Positions 17,250 through 26,813 are shown, numbered from the stretch's first letter. The stretch: DNA of 64,000 nucleotides from Citrobacter koseri ATCC BAA-895 (GCF_000018045.1 NC_009792.1:1054001-1118000), one strand, 5' to 3'. A program made the numbers and translations. The notes: a model not told the origin generated them from the sequence alone.

Positions 17250-18068
17250 TCAGAAAAGAGAAGATTGCTGTGGAATAGACGGTGCGGTTCCAATGCCGGG
17301 CAAGGCCGCGCGTAAATCTCCCCATAATGTATTCACTAACTCGGGAGCCTGCGCGATATCTGGCGTGTGTAGAAAAAGATACGGCGTAGAGGTCGTTTCC
17401 CACAGCGGGAGTTTCGCCAGCCAGTCGGCAAAAAATGTCTGATTTTGCACCATATTGTCGCTGCCGATGAACCTGATCAACGGATGCTTCGCGGTCACGA
17501 TGGCATGGACCGGCACTTTAGGTTTTTTGCGTTGCGCTTCGCGAATGGCCTGGTTATGAGGATGCGCGGCATGTACCGGGCGGCTGTCGAGGATCACCCG
17601 ATTCACCTCGCGTTCAACCAGGCCGCGATTGAGCTGTTGTTCTTCCTCGCCTTTGGCGAAAAACACGGGATGGCGCACTTCGACGCCATAGGTGAATGCC
17701 TTTGGCAACGCGTCAAGAAAGCGCCAGAGCGCAGGGAGGTCGCGCGGTGAAAACGTCGCGGGGAGTTGCAGCCAGTACTGACCAATTCTTGCCTCCAGCG
17801 GCGATATGCGGGTAAAAAATTCCTGCACAAGATCGTCGCAGTTACGCAGCGCGGCCTGATGCGAAATCGTTGCGGGGAACTTAAAGCAGAAGCGAAAATC
17901 GTCCGTTGTTTGCGCATGCCAGCGTTCGACAATTTCTGCTTTCGGCAGCGCATACAGGGTGGTGTTGCCCTCCACACAGTTAAAGTGGCGGGCATACTCT
18001 TCAAGACTGGTGATACCCAGACGCACCCATTTAGGATGCGACCATTGCGGTAATCCGATGTAGATCAT
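17250..18068 (-). CDS. yecE: DUF72 protein YecE
   Basis: YecE is a conserved DUF72-family TIM-barrel-like protein of 272 residues with no established function. Family marks are the N-terminal IGLPQWSHPKW, the segment FCFKFPATISH near residue 62, and the ending IPQQSSLF shared with E. coli. Its start codon overlaps the yecD stop (ATGA), so the pair is translationally coupled. Confidence 0.94.
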   Translation of the reverse strand: MIYIGLPQWSHPKWVRLGITSLEEYARHFNCVEGNTTLYALPKAEIVERWHAQTTDDFRFCFKFPATISHQAALRNCDDLVQEFFTRISPLEARIGQYWLQLPATFSPRDLPALWRFLDALPKAFTYGVEVRHPVFFAKGEEEQQLNRGLVEREVNRVILDSRPVHAAHPHNQAIREAQRKKPKVPVHAIVTAKHPLIRFIGSDNMVQNQTFFADWLAKLPLWETTSTPYLFLHTPDIAQAPELVNTLWGDLRAALPGIGTAPSIPQQSSLF

Positions 18069-18631
18069 AACGCGTTAAGGATCTCCTCCACGCTGCGCAC
18101 TCTGGCGATACGCGGAAAAATATGTGTCATGCTGCTTTGATGCTGTTCCGTGCTGGCGGCGCTACAGGCGTCTTCGGCGATCACCAGACCAAAACCCAGC
18201 TCCCAGGCGTTACGCGCGGTGGATTCTACGCCGATATTGGTGGAGATGCCGCACAGCACGATGGTGTCGACTCCCCGGCGGCGTAATTGTAACTCAAGAT
18301 CGGTGCCATAGAACGCGCCCCATTGACGCTTGGTGACTTCCAGGTCACTGTCGCCTTTACCGAGCGCCGCCGGATAACGCCACCAGTTTTCCGGCAGCGC
18401 GTTGGCTGGCGCCCGGGCATCGACGGGTTGCTTTAACGCGTCGGCATAATCGTCGGACCAGCCGACGCGAACCATCACCACCGGCGAGCCGTTTGCCCTA
18501 AATTTTGCGGCCAGTTTCGCTGCGCGGGCGACAACATCGCTTGCCGCATGGGGGCCGCCAGCGAAAGGTAAGATCCCTTCCTGTAAATCAATAACGACCA
18601 GGGCAGTGGTTGCGGCGTTCAGTTCCAGCAT
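18065..18631 (-). CDS. yecD: Isochorismatase-family hydrolase YecD
   Basis: This 188-residue cysteine-hydrolase-fold protein carries the isochorismatase-family triad: Asp in VVIDLQEG (about 17), Lys in TKRQWGAFYGTDL, and Cys in IVLCGISTNIGVESTARNA. The substrate is unknown. ATG at 18631 is chosen by the E. coli length; the frame stays open upstream into non-coding DNA. It is first in the yecD-yecE pair and diverges from aspS. Confidence 0.93.
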   Translation of the reverse strand: MLELNAATTALVVIDLQEGILPFAGGPHAASDVVARAAKLAAKFRANGSPVVMVRVGWSDDYADALKQPVDARAPANALPENWWRYPAALGKGDSDLEVTKRQWGAFYGTDLELQLRRRGVDTIVLCGISTNIGVESTARNAWELGFGLVIAEDACSAASTEQHQSSMTHIFPRIARVRSVEEILNAL

Positions 18632-18765
18632 GATGACTCCTGTAAAATAGATGATTCCGCTACACCTTAAGCGCGTTCCCGAAGGAAAGTGACGACAAAT
18701 ATTGTTAATTTTTGTGAGAATACGCAATAACCGCGTAGCAAACACGCGTACAGTCAGTATCGGAC

Positions 18766-18794
18766 TTATCGTGCGGCAGAATTTCCAGTATAAT
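18766..18794 (+). promoter_or_regulatory. Predicted aspS promoter
   Basis: A perfect TATAAT (18789-18794) follows a weak TTATCG (18766-18771) at 17 bases. It gives a leader of about 100 bases before aspS. Confidence 0.6.
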
Positions 18795-18896
18795 AGCCGC
18801 CTTTTTTCATTCAGTTGTGACATTCAGCTAAAGCTGCGACAACGTCGCCTGTAAAGCAGGCAACAATCCGCCAGCGGCTAAGTTAAGGGATATCTC

Positions 18897-20669
18897 ATGC
18901 GTACAGAATATTGCGGACAGCTACGTCTGTCCCACGTGGGGCAGCAGGTGACTCTGTGTGGTTGGGTCAACCGTCGTCGTGATCTTGGTAGCCTGATCTT
19001 TATCGATATGCGCGACCGCGAAGGTATCGTACAGGTCTTCTTTGATCCGGATCGTGCGGATGCGTTAAAGCTGGCTTCTGAACTGCGTAATGAGTTCTGC
19101 ATCCAGGTGACCGGCACCGTGCGTGCGCGTGACGAGAAAAACGTCAACGCCGACATGGCGACGGGCGAAATCGAAGTGCTGGCGTCCGATTTGACGATCA
19201 TCAACCGTGCAGATTCTCTGCCGCTTGACTCTAATCACGTCAATACTGAAGAAGCGCGTCTGAAATACCGTTATCTGGATCTGCGTCGCCCGGAAATGGC
19301 TCAACGCCTGAAAACCCGTGCCAAAATCACCAGCCTGGTGCGTCGTTTTATGGACGACCACGGCTTCCTCGACATCGAAACCCCGATGTTGACCAAAGCG
19401 ACGCCGGAAGGCGCGCGTGACTACCTGGTGCCTTCGCGCGTCCATAAAGGTAAATTCTACGCGCTGCCGCAGTCTCCGCAGTTGTTCAAACAGCTGCTGA
19501 TGATGTCCGGTTTTGACCGCTACTATCAGATCGTAAAATGCTTCCGTGATGAAGATTTACGTGCTGACCGTCAGCCTGAATTTACCCAGATCGACGTCGA
19601 GACCTCCTTCATGACCGCGCCGCAGGTGCGTGAAGTGATGGAAGCGCTGGTACGCCATCTGTGGCAGGAAGTGAAAGGCGTGGATCTGGGCGACTTCCCG
19701 ATCATGACCTTCGCCGAAGCCGAGCGCCGTTACGGTTCCGATAAACCGGACCTGCGTAACCCGATGGAGCTGGTGGACGTTGCCGACCTGCTGAAATCTG
19801 TAGAATTCGCCGTCTTTGCCGGCCCGGCTAACGATCCGAAAGGTCGCGTAGCGGCCCTGCGCGTGCCGGGTGGCGCAAGCTTAAGCCGTAAGCAGATCGA
19901 CGACTACGGCAATTTCATTAAGATCTACGGCGCGAAAGGGCTGGCTTATATTAAAGTCACCGAACGCGCGAAAGGTCTGGAAGGCATCAACAGCCCGGTG
20001 GCGAAGTTCCTTAACGCGGAAATCGTGGAAGCGATTCTGGATCGTACCGCTGCGCAGGACGGCGATATGATTTTCTTCGGCGCCGACAACAAAAAAGTGG
20101 TTGCCGATGCGCTGGGTGCGCTGCGTCTGAAAGTGGGTAAAGATCTGAACCTGACCGACGAAGCCAAATGGGCGCCGCTGTGGGTTATCGACTTCCCGAT
20201 GTTTGAAGATGACGGCGAAGGCGGCCTGACGGCGATGCACCATCCGTTCACCTCACCAAAAGACCTGACCGCCGCCGAGCTGAAAGCCGCGCCGGAAAAC
20301 GCGGTTGCTAACGCCTACGATATGGTGATCAACGGTTATGAAGTCGGTGGTGGTTCCGTGCGTATCCACAGTGGCGACATGCAGCAGACCGTGTTTGGTA
20401 TTCTGGGTATTAATGAACAGGAACAGCGCGAGAAATTCGGCTTCCTGTTGGATGCGCTGAAATACGGTACGCCGCCGCATGCGGGTCTGGCGTTTGGTCT
20501 GGATCGTCTGACTATGCTGCTGACCGGCACCGACAATATCCGTGACGTTATCGCCTTCCCGAAAACGACTGCCGCTGCCTGTCTGATGACCGAAGCGCCA
20601 AGTTTCGCGAACCCGGCAGCGCTGGCTGAGCTGGGTATTGATGTCGTTAAGAAGGCCGAGAATAACTGA
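18897..20669 (+). CDS. aspS: Aspartyl-tRNA synthetase
   Basis: This class II synthetase of 590 residues charges tRNA-Asp. It has the N-terminal OB-fold anticodon domain (VTLCGWVNRRRDLGSLIFID), motif 2 near FRDEDLRADRQPEFTQID, the bacterial insertion domain, and motif 3 around GLAFGLDRLTMLLTG. It heads a gene string with nudB and yebC behind it: nudB begins one base after the aspS stop. Confidence 0.98.
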   Translation: MRTEYCGQLRLSHVGQQVTLCGWVNRRRDLGSLIFIDMRDREGIVQVFFDPDRADALKLASELRNEFCIQVTGTVRARDEKNVNADMATGEIEVLASDLTIINRADSLPLDSNHVNTEEARLKYRYLDLRRPEMAQRLKTRAKITSLVRRFMDDHGFLDIETPMLTKATPEGARDYLVPSRVHKGKFYALPQSPQLFKQLLMMSGFDRYYQIVKCFRDEDLRADRQPEFTQIDVETSFMTAPQVREVMEALVRHLWQEVKGVDLGDFPIMTFAEAERRYGSDKPDLRNPMELVDVADLLKSVEFAVFAGPANDPKGRVAALRVPGGASLSRKQIDDYGNFIKIYGAKGLAYIKVTERAKGLEGINSPVAKFLNAEIVEAILDRTAAQDGDMIFFGADNKKVVADALGALRLKVGKDLNLTDEAKWAPLWVIDFPMFEDDGEGGLTAMHHPFTSPKDLTAAELKAAPENAVANAYDMVINGYEVGGGSVRIHSGDMQQTVFGILGINEQEQREKFGFLLDALKYGTPPHAGLAFGLDRLTMLLTGTDNIRDVIAFPKTTAAACLMTEAPSFANPAALAELGIDVVKKAENN

Positions 20670-20670
20670 T

Positions 20671-21114
20671 ATGGCATACAAACAGCCTGTCTCGGTGTTA
20701 GTCGTGATTTATGCAAAGGACACCGGGAGAGTGCTGATGTTACAGCGACGCGACGATCCTGATTTCTGGCAGTCGGTTACTGGCAGTCTGGAAGAGGGCG
20801 AAACCGCGTCGCAAGCCGCTATGCGCGAAGTAAAGGAAGAGGTCACAATAGATGTTGCAGCAGAGCAACTGACCTTAATTGACTGTCAGCGCACGGTGGA
20901 ATTTGAGATTTTTTCACATTTACGTCATCGCTACGCGCCGGGAATTGAGCGTAATACTGAATCCTGGTTTTGCCTGGCACTTCCCTCTGAACGAGAGATC
21001 GTGTTCACCGAACATCTGACCTATCGTTGGGTTAATGCGGATGAAGCCGCGCAGTTAACCAAGTCGTGGAGTAACCGGCAGGCGATTGAAGAGTTTGTAA
21101 TTAACGTCGCCTGA
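20671..21114 (+). CDS. nudB: Dihydroneopterin triphosphate pyrophosphatase
   Basis: NudB removes pyrophosphate from dihydroneopterin triphosphate, a step towards folate. The 147-residue Nudix protein has the box G-SLEEGETASQ-AAMREVKEEV (about residues 40-62), matching GX5EX7REUXEE. It starts at MAYKQPVSVLV immediately after the aspS stop, so it relies on aspS read-through or coupling. Confidence 0.95.
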   Translation: MAYKQPVSVLVVIYAKDTGRVLMLQRRDDPDFWQSVTGSLEEGETASQAAMREVKEEVTIDVAAEQLTLIDCQRTVEFEIFSHLRHRYAPGIERNTESWFCLALPSEREIVFTEHLTYRWVNADEAAQLTKSWSNRQAIEEFVINVA

Positions 21115-21142
21115 GAAGGCGCGCTTTTTGGAGATATTATTT

Positions 21143-21883
21143 ATGGCAGGTCATAGTAAATGGGCCAACACCAGACACCGTAAAGCAGCGCAGGATGCTA
21201 AACGCGGTAAAATTTTCACCAAAATCATTCGTGAGCTGGTGACGGCGGCCAAACTGGGCGGCGGTGACCCGGACGCTAACCCGCGTCTGCGTGCGGCAGT
21301 CGATAAAGCGCTGTCGAACAACATGACCCGCGATACGCTGAATCGTGCGATTGCGCGTGGCGTCGGCGGCGATGATGATGCGAACATGGAAACCATCATC
21401 TATGAAGGTTACGGTCCTGGCGGCACGGCTGTGATGGTTGAGTGCCTGTCTGACAACCGTAACCGTACCGTTGCGGAAGTGCGTCACGCTTTCAGCAAAT
21501 GCGGCGGCAACCTGGGTACTGACGGTTCCGTAGCTTACCTGTTCAGCAAAAAAGGGGTGATCTCCTTCGAACAGGGCGACGAAGACACCATCATGGAAGC
21601 CGCGCTGGAAGCCGGTGCGGAAGACGTTGTGACCTTTGATGACGGCGCGATTGACGTCTACACCGCATGGGAAGAGATGGGCAAAGTGCGCGACGCGCTG
21701 GAAGCTGCGGGTCTGAAAGCGGACAACGCTGAAGTGTCCATGATCCCGTCCACCAAAGCGGATATGGATGCGGAAACCGCGCCGAAACTGATGCGTCTGA
21801 TCGATATGCTGGAAGACTGCGACGACGTGCAGGAAGTTTACCATAACGGTGAGATCTCTGATGAGGTTGCGGCTACGTTATAA
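21143..21883 (+). CDS. yebC: YebC/PmpR family protein
   Basis: This 246-residue member of the YebC/TACO1 family starts with the hallmark MAGHSKWANTRHRKAAQDAKRGK. Members have been described as transcription regulators and, more recently, as factors that help ribosomes through difficult sequences. ATG at 21143, with GGAG upstream, is preferred over an ATG 15 bases earlier. It lies between nudB and ruvC on the same strand, as in E. coli. Confidence 0.96.
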   Translation: MAGHSKWANTRHRKAAQDAKRGKIFTKIIRELVTAAKLGGGDPDANPRLRAAVDKALSNNMTRDTLNRAIARGVGGDDDANMETIIYEGYGPGGTAVMVECLSDNRNRTVAEVRHAFSKCGGNLGTDGSVAYLFSKKGVISFEQGDEDTIMEAALEAGAEDVVTFDDGAIDVYTAWEEMGKVRDALEAAGLKADNAEVSMIPSTKADMDAETAPKLMRLIDMLEDCDDVQEVYHNGEISDEVAATL

Positions 21884-21920
21884 TGACGTGGTTTAATTCC
21901 GTTCTAATCGGAGGCGCGTG

Positions 21921-22442
21921 ATGTCTATTATTCTCGGTATCGACCCGGGTTCACGCGTCACGGGTTATGGCGTGATTCGTCAGGTGGGCAGGCAACTGAC
22001 TTACCTGGGCAGCGGATGTATCCGCACGAAAGTGGATGATTTACCGTCTCGTCTGAAGCTGATTTATGCGGGCGTGACGGAAATCATCACCCAGTTCCAG
22101 CCGGACTATTTCGCGATTGAACAGGTGTTTATGGCGAAGAACGCGGACTCCGCGCTTAAGCTGGGTCAGGCGCGCGGCGTGGCGATTGTCGCGGCGGTAA
22201 ACCAGGATCTTCCGGTGTTTGAGTATGCCGCCCGTCAGGTGAAGCAAACCGTTGTCGGGATCGGCAGCGCGGAGAAAAGCCAGGTACAGCACATGGTGCG
22301 CACGTTGCTGAAACTCCCGGCAAATCCCCAGGCGGATGCGGCGGATGCGCTGGCTATCGCCATCACCCATTGCCACGTTAGCCAGAATGCGATGCAAATG
22401 AGTGACTCGCGGCTCAATCTGGCGCGTGGGCGGCTACGATAA
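21921..22442 (+). CDS. ruvC: Holliday junction resolvase RuvC
   Basis: RuvC cuts Holliday junctions symmetrically after RuvAB branch migration. The 173 residues match E. coli. Acidic catalytic residues are visible as D7 (GIDPG), E66 (AIEQVF) and the D138/D141 pair in PQADAADAL. It is transcribed with yebC and separated from ruvAB by the LexA site. Confidence 0.98.
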   Translation: MSIILGIDPGSRVTGYGVIRQVGRQLTYLGSGCIRTKVDDLPSRLKLIYAGVTEIITQFQPDYFAIEQVFMAKNADSALKLGQARGVAIVAAVNQDLPVFEYAARQVKQTVVGIGSAEKSQVQHMVRTLLKLPANPQADAADALAIAITHCHVSQNAMQMSDSRLNLARGRLR

Positions 22443-22454
22443 TGACAAATGAGG

Positions 22455-22470
22455 CTGGATATCTATCCAG
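22455..22470 (+). promoter_or_regulatory. LexA (SOS) box of ruvAB
   Basis: CTGGATATCTATCCAG is a CTG-N10-CAG LexA operator identical, as I recall it, to the E. coli ruvA SOS box, 52 bases before ruvA. The flanks extend the symmetry to an 8-bp stem (AGGCTGGA/TCCAGCCT) followed by seven Ts, so the same DNA also looks like an intrinsic terminator for ruvC. Confidence 0.9.
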
Positions 22471-22522
22471 CCTTTTTTTATGATACCACTTTACTTTTTC
22501 GGCCCCAACGCAGGAGCGCAAT

Positions 22523-23134
22523 GTGATAGGCAGACTCAGAGGCATTATTCTGGAAAAACAACCCCCGCTGGTATTACTTGAGGTGGGCGGCGTAGGCTAT
22601 GAAGTCCATATGCCGATGACCTGTTTTTATGAGCTCCCGGAATCTGGAAAAGAAGCGACCGTATTCACCCATTTTGTGGTGCGTGAAGATGCGCAATTGC
22701 TGTACGGGTTTAACAATAAACAGGAGCGAACCCTGTTTAAAGAACTGATCAAAACGAACGGCGTCGGGCCGAAACTCGCGCTGGCGATCCTCTCCGGGAT
22801 GTCGGCTCAGCAGTTTGTGAATGCCGTTGAGCGCGAGGAGCCCGCCGCGTTGGTGAAACTGCCGGGTATTGGTAAAAAAACCGCAGAACGCCTGATCGTT
22901 GAAATGAAAGATCGCTTCAAAGGCCTGCACGGTGACCTCTTTACGCCGGCCGCCGACCTGGTGCTGACCTCTCCGGCAAGTCCGGCAACGGATGATGCGG
23001 AGCAAGAAGCGGTTGCTGCGCTGGTGGCGCTGGGCTATAAACCACAGGAAGCCAGCCGCATGGTGAGCAAAATTGCCCGCCCTGACGCCAGCAGTGAAAC
23101 ATTGATTCGCGAAGCACTCCGCGCCGCGTTATGA
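22523..23134 (+). CDS. ruvA: Holliday junction DNA helicase subunit RuvA
   Basis: RuvA binds four-way junctions and loads RuvB. The 203-residue protein has an N-terminal OB domain, tandem helix-hairpin-helix motifs (LIKTNGVGPKLAL near 75, LVKLPGIGKKTAERL near 110) and a C-terminal RuvB-binding domain. The start is GTG at 22523, as in E. coli. It is the first gene of the SOS-controlled ruvAB operon, 8 bases before ruvB. Confidence 0.98.
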   Translation: MIGRLRGIILEKQPPLVLLEVGGVGYEVHMPMTCFYELPESGKEATVFTHFVVREDAQLLYGFNNKQERTLFKELIKTNGVGPKLALAILSGMSAQQFVNAVEREEPAALVKLPGIGKKTAERLIVEMKDRFKGLHGDLFTPAADLVLTSPASPATDDAEQEAVAALVALGYKPQEASRMVSKIARPDASSETLIREALRAAL

Positions 23135-23142
23135 GGTAAAGG

Positions 23143-24153
23143 ATGATAGAAGCAGATCGCCTGATTTCAGCAGGTGGAACCCAGGTGGAAGAGGTTGCCG
23201 ATCGCGCCATTCGCCCGAAGTTGCTGGAAGAGTACATTGGTCAGCCTCAGGTGCGTTCGCAAATGGAGATCTTTATCCAGGCGGCAAAGCTGCGCGGCGA
23301 CGCGCTCGATCACCTGCTGATCTTTGGCCCGCCGGGGCTGGGGAAAACGACGCTGGCTAACATTGTCGCCAATGAAATGGGCGTGAACCTGCGCACCACG
23401 TCTGGCCCGGTGCTGGAAAAGGCGGGCGATCTGGCGGCGATGCTGACCAACCTTGAACCTCATGATGTGCTGTTTATCGATGAGATCCACCGTTTATCAC
23501 CGGTGGTGGAAGAGGTGCTGTATCCGGCGATGGAAGATTATCAGCTGGACATCATGATTGGCGAAGGGCCTGCTGCGCGTTCGATAAAAATCGATCTGCC
23601 GCCTTTTACGCTGATTGGCGCCACCACGCGAGCCGGGTCATTGACGTCTCCGCTGCGTGACCGTTTCGGCATTGTTCAGCGGCTGGAGTTCTATCAGGTG
23701 CCTGACCTGCAACACATCGTCGGGCGCAGCGCGCGGTTTATGGGGCTGGAAATGAGCGATGAAGGTGCGCTGGAGGTTGCCCGCCGCGCTCGCGGTACGC
23801 CGCGTATCGCCAACCGCCTGTTGCGTCGCGTACGTGATTTTGCCGAAGTGAAACATAACGGCGCCATCTCTGCGGATATCGCCGCTCAGGCGCTGGATAT
23901 GCTGAATGTCGATGCGGAAGGGTTTGACTATATGGACCGCAAGCTGCTGCTGGCCGTAATTGATAAATTCTTTGGCGGCCCCGTCGGTCTCGATAACCTG
24001 GCCGCAGCCATTGGCGAAGAGCGTGAAACGATTGAGGACGTACTGGAACCGTATTTGATTCAGCAGGGCTTTTTGCAACGAACCCCGCGCGGGCGAATGG
24101 CGACGGTGCGGGCGTGGAATCATTTTGGAATAACGCCGCCGGAAATGCCTTAA
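23143..24153 (+). CDS. ruvB: Holliday junction branch-migration motor RuvB
   Basis: RuvB is the AAA+ hexameric motor driving branch migration. In 336 residues it shows Walker A GPPGLGKT (62-69), Walker B FIDEIHRL near 110-118, sensor GATTRAGSL and the C-terminal winged helix ([13 protein letters not shown]). It is expressed with ruvA and induced by DNA damage through the upstream LexA box. Confidence 0.98.
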
Positions 24154-24164
24154 TTTATGTGCGT

Positions 24165-24238
24165 TAGGCCGGATGGCGGCTGCGCCTTATCCGGCCTGCC
24201 TGTGAACGTGGGCCCGGTAAGCGGAGCGCCACCGGGAA
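24165..24238. repeat. REP/BIME pair between ruvB and znuB
   Basis: Two REP units (AGGCCGGATGGCGGCTGCGCC... and GGGCCCGGTAAGCGGAGCGCC...) separate the convergent ruvB and znuB ends. Confidence 0.85.
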
Positions 24239-24246
24239 ACACACGC

Positions 24247-25032
24247 TTAGCTCGCCTGCTTCTTCATCATACTGAAAATAAACAGCAGCGCGGCACACAG
24301 CACCACTGACGGGCCTGCCGGGGTGTCGTAAAACGCAGAAAACGTCAGACCGCCTGTAACCGCTATCATACCCATTCCTACTGCGACACCCGCCATCTGC
24401 TCCGGGGTGCGGGCAAAGCGACGCGCCGTGGCGGCAGGAATAATCAGCAATGAGGTGATGATCAACGCGCCAACGAACTTCATCGCCACGCCGATAGTCA
24501 ATGCGGTGACCAGCATCAGCAGGAGCTTAACGCGCTGTAACTTCACGCCATCGACAAAAGCCAGATCCGGGCTAATGGTCATCGACAGCAGATTACGCCA
24601 CTGCCAGAAGAGGATCGCCAGCACGATAACCACGCCGATGGCTATGAAAATCAGGTCTTCCGGCGTCACGGCCAACAGGTCGCCAAACAGATAAGCCATC
24701 AAGTCCACGCGAATGTTGGACATCAGGCTGACGACCACAAGACCTAACGACAGGGCACTGTGCGCCATAATGCCGAGAAGCGTGTCGATAGCGAGGTGAG
24801 GGCGTTTCTCCAGCCACACCAGACCGGCTGCCAGCATCAGCGTAACGGCAATCACCGCATAGAACGGGTTGATGTCCAGCAGCAACCCAAAAGCGACTCC
24901 CAGCAGCGAGGCGTGCGCCAGCGTATCGCCAAAATAGGACATTCGACGCCAGACCACGAACGAGCCCAGCGGGCCAGCGGCGCAGGCCAGCATGATCCCG
25001 GCTAACCAGCCAGGCAATAACAGTTCAATCAT
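24247..25032 (-). CDS. znuB: Zinc ABC transporter permease ZnuB
   Basis: ZnuB is the membrane channel of the high-affinity zinc importer. The 261-residue ABC-3 family protein has seven to eight hydrophobic helices (for example LLLPGWLAGIMLACAAGPLG at the start). It overlaps the znuC stop by 4 bases, so the two subunits are made together. Expression should be Zur-controlled from the znuA/znuC divergent promoter. Confidence 0.97.
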   Translation of the reverse strand: MIELLLPGWLAGIMLACAAGPLGSFVVWRRMSYFGDTLAHASLLGVAFGLLLDINPFYAVIAVTLMLAAGLVWLEKRPHLAIDTLLGIMAHSALSLGLVVVSLMSNIRVDLMAYLFGDLLAVTPEDLIFIAIGVVIVLAILFWQWRNLLSMTISPDLAFVDGVKLQRVKLLLMLVTALTIGVAMKFVGALIITSLLIIPAATARRFARTPEQMAGVAVGMGMIAVTGGLTFSAFYDTPAGPSVVLCAALLFIFSMMKKQAS

Positions 25033-25784
25033 GAGTGTCCATTTCCCCGGCGCAGTACGATACGACCTTGTAAATCGTGGCGATGATTATGATGATGACG
25101 GTAAATTCCCAACTGTTCTGCGCCGCGCGGCCCGAACATAGAGATGAATTCAGGATGCATGGAAACGATTTCAGGGGTGCCGGAGCAACAGATATGGTGA
25201 TTCAGACACAGCACTTCATCCGTTTTCGCCATCACCAGATGCAGGTCGTGCGAGACCATCAGCACCGCGCAATCCAGCTCGCGCCGCAGCTGGTCAATGA
25301 GATCGTACAGGGCGACCTGACCATTGACATCCACGCCCTGAGTCGGCTCATCCAGTACCAGCAGCTGTGGTTGATTCAGCAGCGCGCGGGCTAACAAAAC
25401 GCGCTGGGTTTCACCGCCGGACAGCTTTTGCATGGGGGCGTCAATGAGGTGTCCGGCCTGAACGCGTTTCAGGGCCGGAAGAATGTCGGTTTTTTGCGTA
25501 CCGGGGCGTAATCGTAAAAAGCGGCTTACCGTCAGCGGCAGCGTGGTGTCGAGATACAGTTTTTGCGGGACGTAGCCAATACGCAGCTGCCCGTTGCGCT
25601 TGATCAGCCCTTCATCAGGCGCTACCAGCCCTAATACTACGCGTACCAGCGTAGACTTCCCGGCGCCGTTTGGGCCGAGAAGCGTCAAAATTTTTCCTGG
25701 TCTGAGTTCAAGCGACACGTCAGAAAGGACGCGGCGTTGACCGAAAGAGACCGAAACATTTTCCAGTGAAACCAAAGTCGTCAT
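25029..25784 (-). CDS. znuC: Zinc ABC transporter ATPase ZnuC
   Basis: ZnuC powers zinc import. The 251-residue ATPase shows Walker A GPNGAGKST (about 37-45), the ABC signature LSGGETQRV, Walker B LLVLDEPTQGVD and the switch His in MVSHDLH. A His-rich tail (GIYRHHHNHRHD) near the C-terminus may sense or bind zinc. It is divergent from znuA with the Zur box between them. Confidence 0.97.
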   Translation of the reverse strand: MTTLVSLENVSVSFGQRRVLSDVSLELRPGKILTLLGPNGAGKSTLVRVVLGLVAPDEGLIKRNGQLRIGYVPQKLYLDTTLPLTVSRFLRLRPGTQKTDILPALKRVQAGHLIDAPMQKLSGGETQRVLLARALLNQPQLLVLDEPTQGVDVNGQVALYDLIDQLRRELDCAVLMVSHDLHLVMAKTDEVLCLNHHICCSGTPEIVSMHPEFISMFGPRGAEQLGIYRHHHNHRHDLQGRIVLRRGNGHS

Positions 25785-25810
25785 GTCAATTTTAGGCTTG
25801 CAGAAGTCAT

Positions 25811-25834
25811 AGAATGTTATAATATCACATTTCT
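25811..25834. promoter_or_regulatory. Zur operator between znuC and znuA
   Basis: The dyad GAATGTTATAATATCACATTTC matches the enterobacterial Zur box around a central TATAATAT. It sits in the 78-base znuC/znuA divergent gap and should repress both directions when zinc is plentiful. Confidence 0.88.
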
Positions 25835-25862
25835 CACATTCATTACGATGATTAGTCGCATT

Positions 25863-26798
25863 ATGTTACATAAAAATACGCTTCTTTTCGCAGCATTATC
25901 CGCTGCGCTATGGGGTGGTGCAACACAGGCCGCAAATGCCGCCGTTGTCGCCTCTCTCAAGCCCTTAGGTTTCATCGCTTCCGCCATTGCCGATGGCGTC
26001 ACGGACACCCAGGTTTTATTGCCGGATGGGGCGTCTGAGCATGATTATTCACTGCGTCCGTCTGACGTAAAACGCTTACAGGGCGCGGACTTAGTTGTCT
26101 GGATCGGCCCTGAGATGGAAGCGTTCATGGAAAAGTCAGTAAAGAACATTCCTGACGGAAAACAGGTAACGATTGCGCAGCTCGCCGACGTGAAACCGCT
26201 ACTCATGAAAGGCGCTGATGACGATCACGATCACGGGCATGAGCACGGTGAAAAAGGTGACGCACATCACCATCATGGTGATTACAACATGCATCTTTGG
26301 CTTTCCCCAGAGATAGCGCGGGCTTCAGCGGTTGCAATCCATGAAAAATTAGTGGAACTTATGCCGCAAAGTCGAGCCAAACTTGACGCCAACCTGAAGG
26401 ATTTTGAGGCACAATTAGCCGCAACCGATAAGCAGGTAGGTAACGAGCTCGCACCGCTCAAGGGGAAAGGGTACTTCGTTTTTCATGACGCCTACGGCTA
26501 CTACGAAAAACATTATGGGCTAACTCCGCTTGGTCACTTTACCGTGAACCCTGAGATTCAACCTGGTGCGCAGCGTTTACATGAAATAAGAACACAGTTG
26601 GTTGAGCAAAAAGCAACCTGCGTTTTTGCTGAGCCACAGTTCAGGCCAGCGGTCGTTGAAGCCGTTGCGAGAGGGACATCCGTTCGAATGGGAACGTTGG
26701 ATCCCCTCGGAACGAACATTAAACTGGGTAAAACAAGCTATTCAGCGTTTCTGAATCAATTAGCCAACCAGTATGCGAGCTGCCTGAAAGGAGATTAA
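25863..26798 (+). CDS. znuA: Periplasmic zinc-binding protein ZnuA
   Basis: ZnuA captures zinc in the periplasm for ZnuBC. It has 311 residues from the ATG at 25863 (an in-frame ATG at 25848 would add five). The signal peptide ends near AANA; ligand His residues lie in SEHDYSLRP, HLWLSPE and FHDAYGY; an acidic His-rich loop (DDDHDHGHEHGEK..HHHHGD) sits at about 120-140. That loop and several flanking positions differ from the S. enterica sequence as I recall it, one reason the genus is left open. Confidence 0.96.
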   Translation: MLHKNTLLFAALSAALWGGATQAANAAVVASLKPLGFIASAIADGVTDTQVLLPDGASEHDYSLRPSDVKRLQGADLVVWIGPEMEAFMEKSVKNIPDGKQVTIAQLADVKPLLMKGADDDHDHGHEHGEKGDAHHHHGDYNMHLWLSPEIARASAVAIHEKLVELMPQSRAKLDANLKDFEAQLAATDKQVGNELAPLKGKGYFVFHDAYGYYEKHYGLTPLGHFTVNPEIQPGAQRLHEIRTQLVEQKATCVFAEPQFRPAVVEAVARGTSVRMGTLDPLGTNIKLGKTSYSAFLNQLANQYASCLKGD

Positions 26799-26813
26799 TG
26801 AGGAAGTGAATAC

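Noticed and set aside
21137..21844. 235-codon open frame opposite yebC
   Set aside because: Antisense shadow of a highly conserved gene; no start signals.
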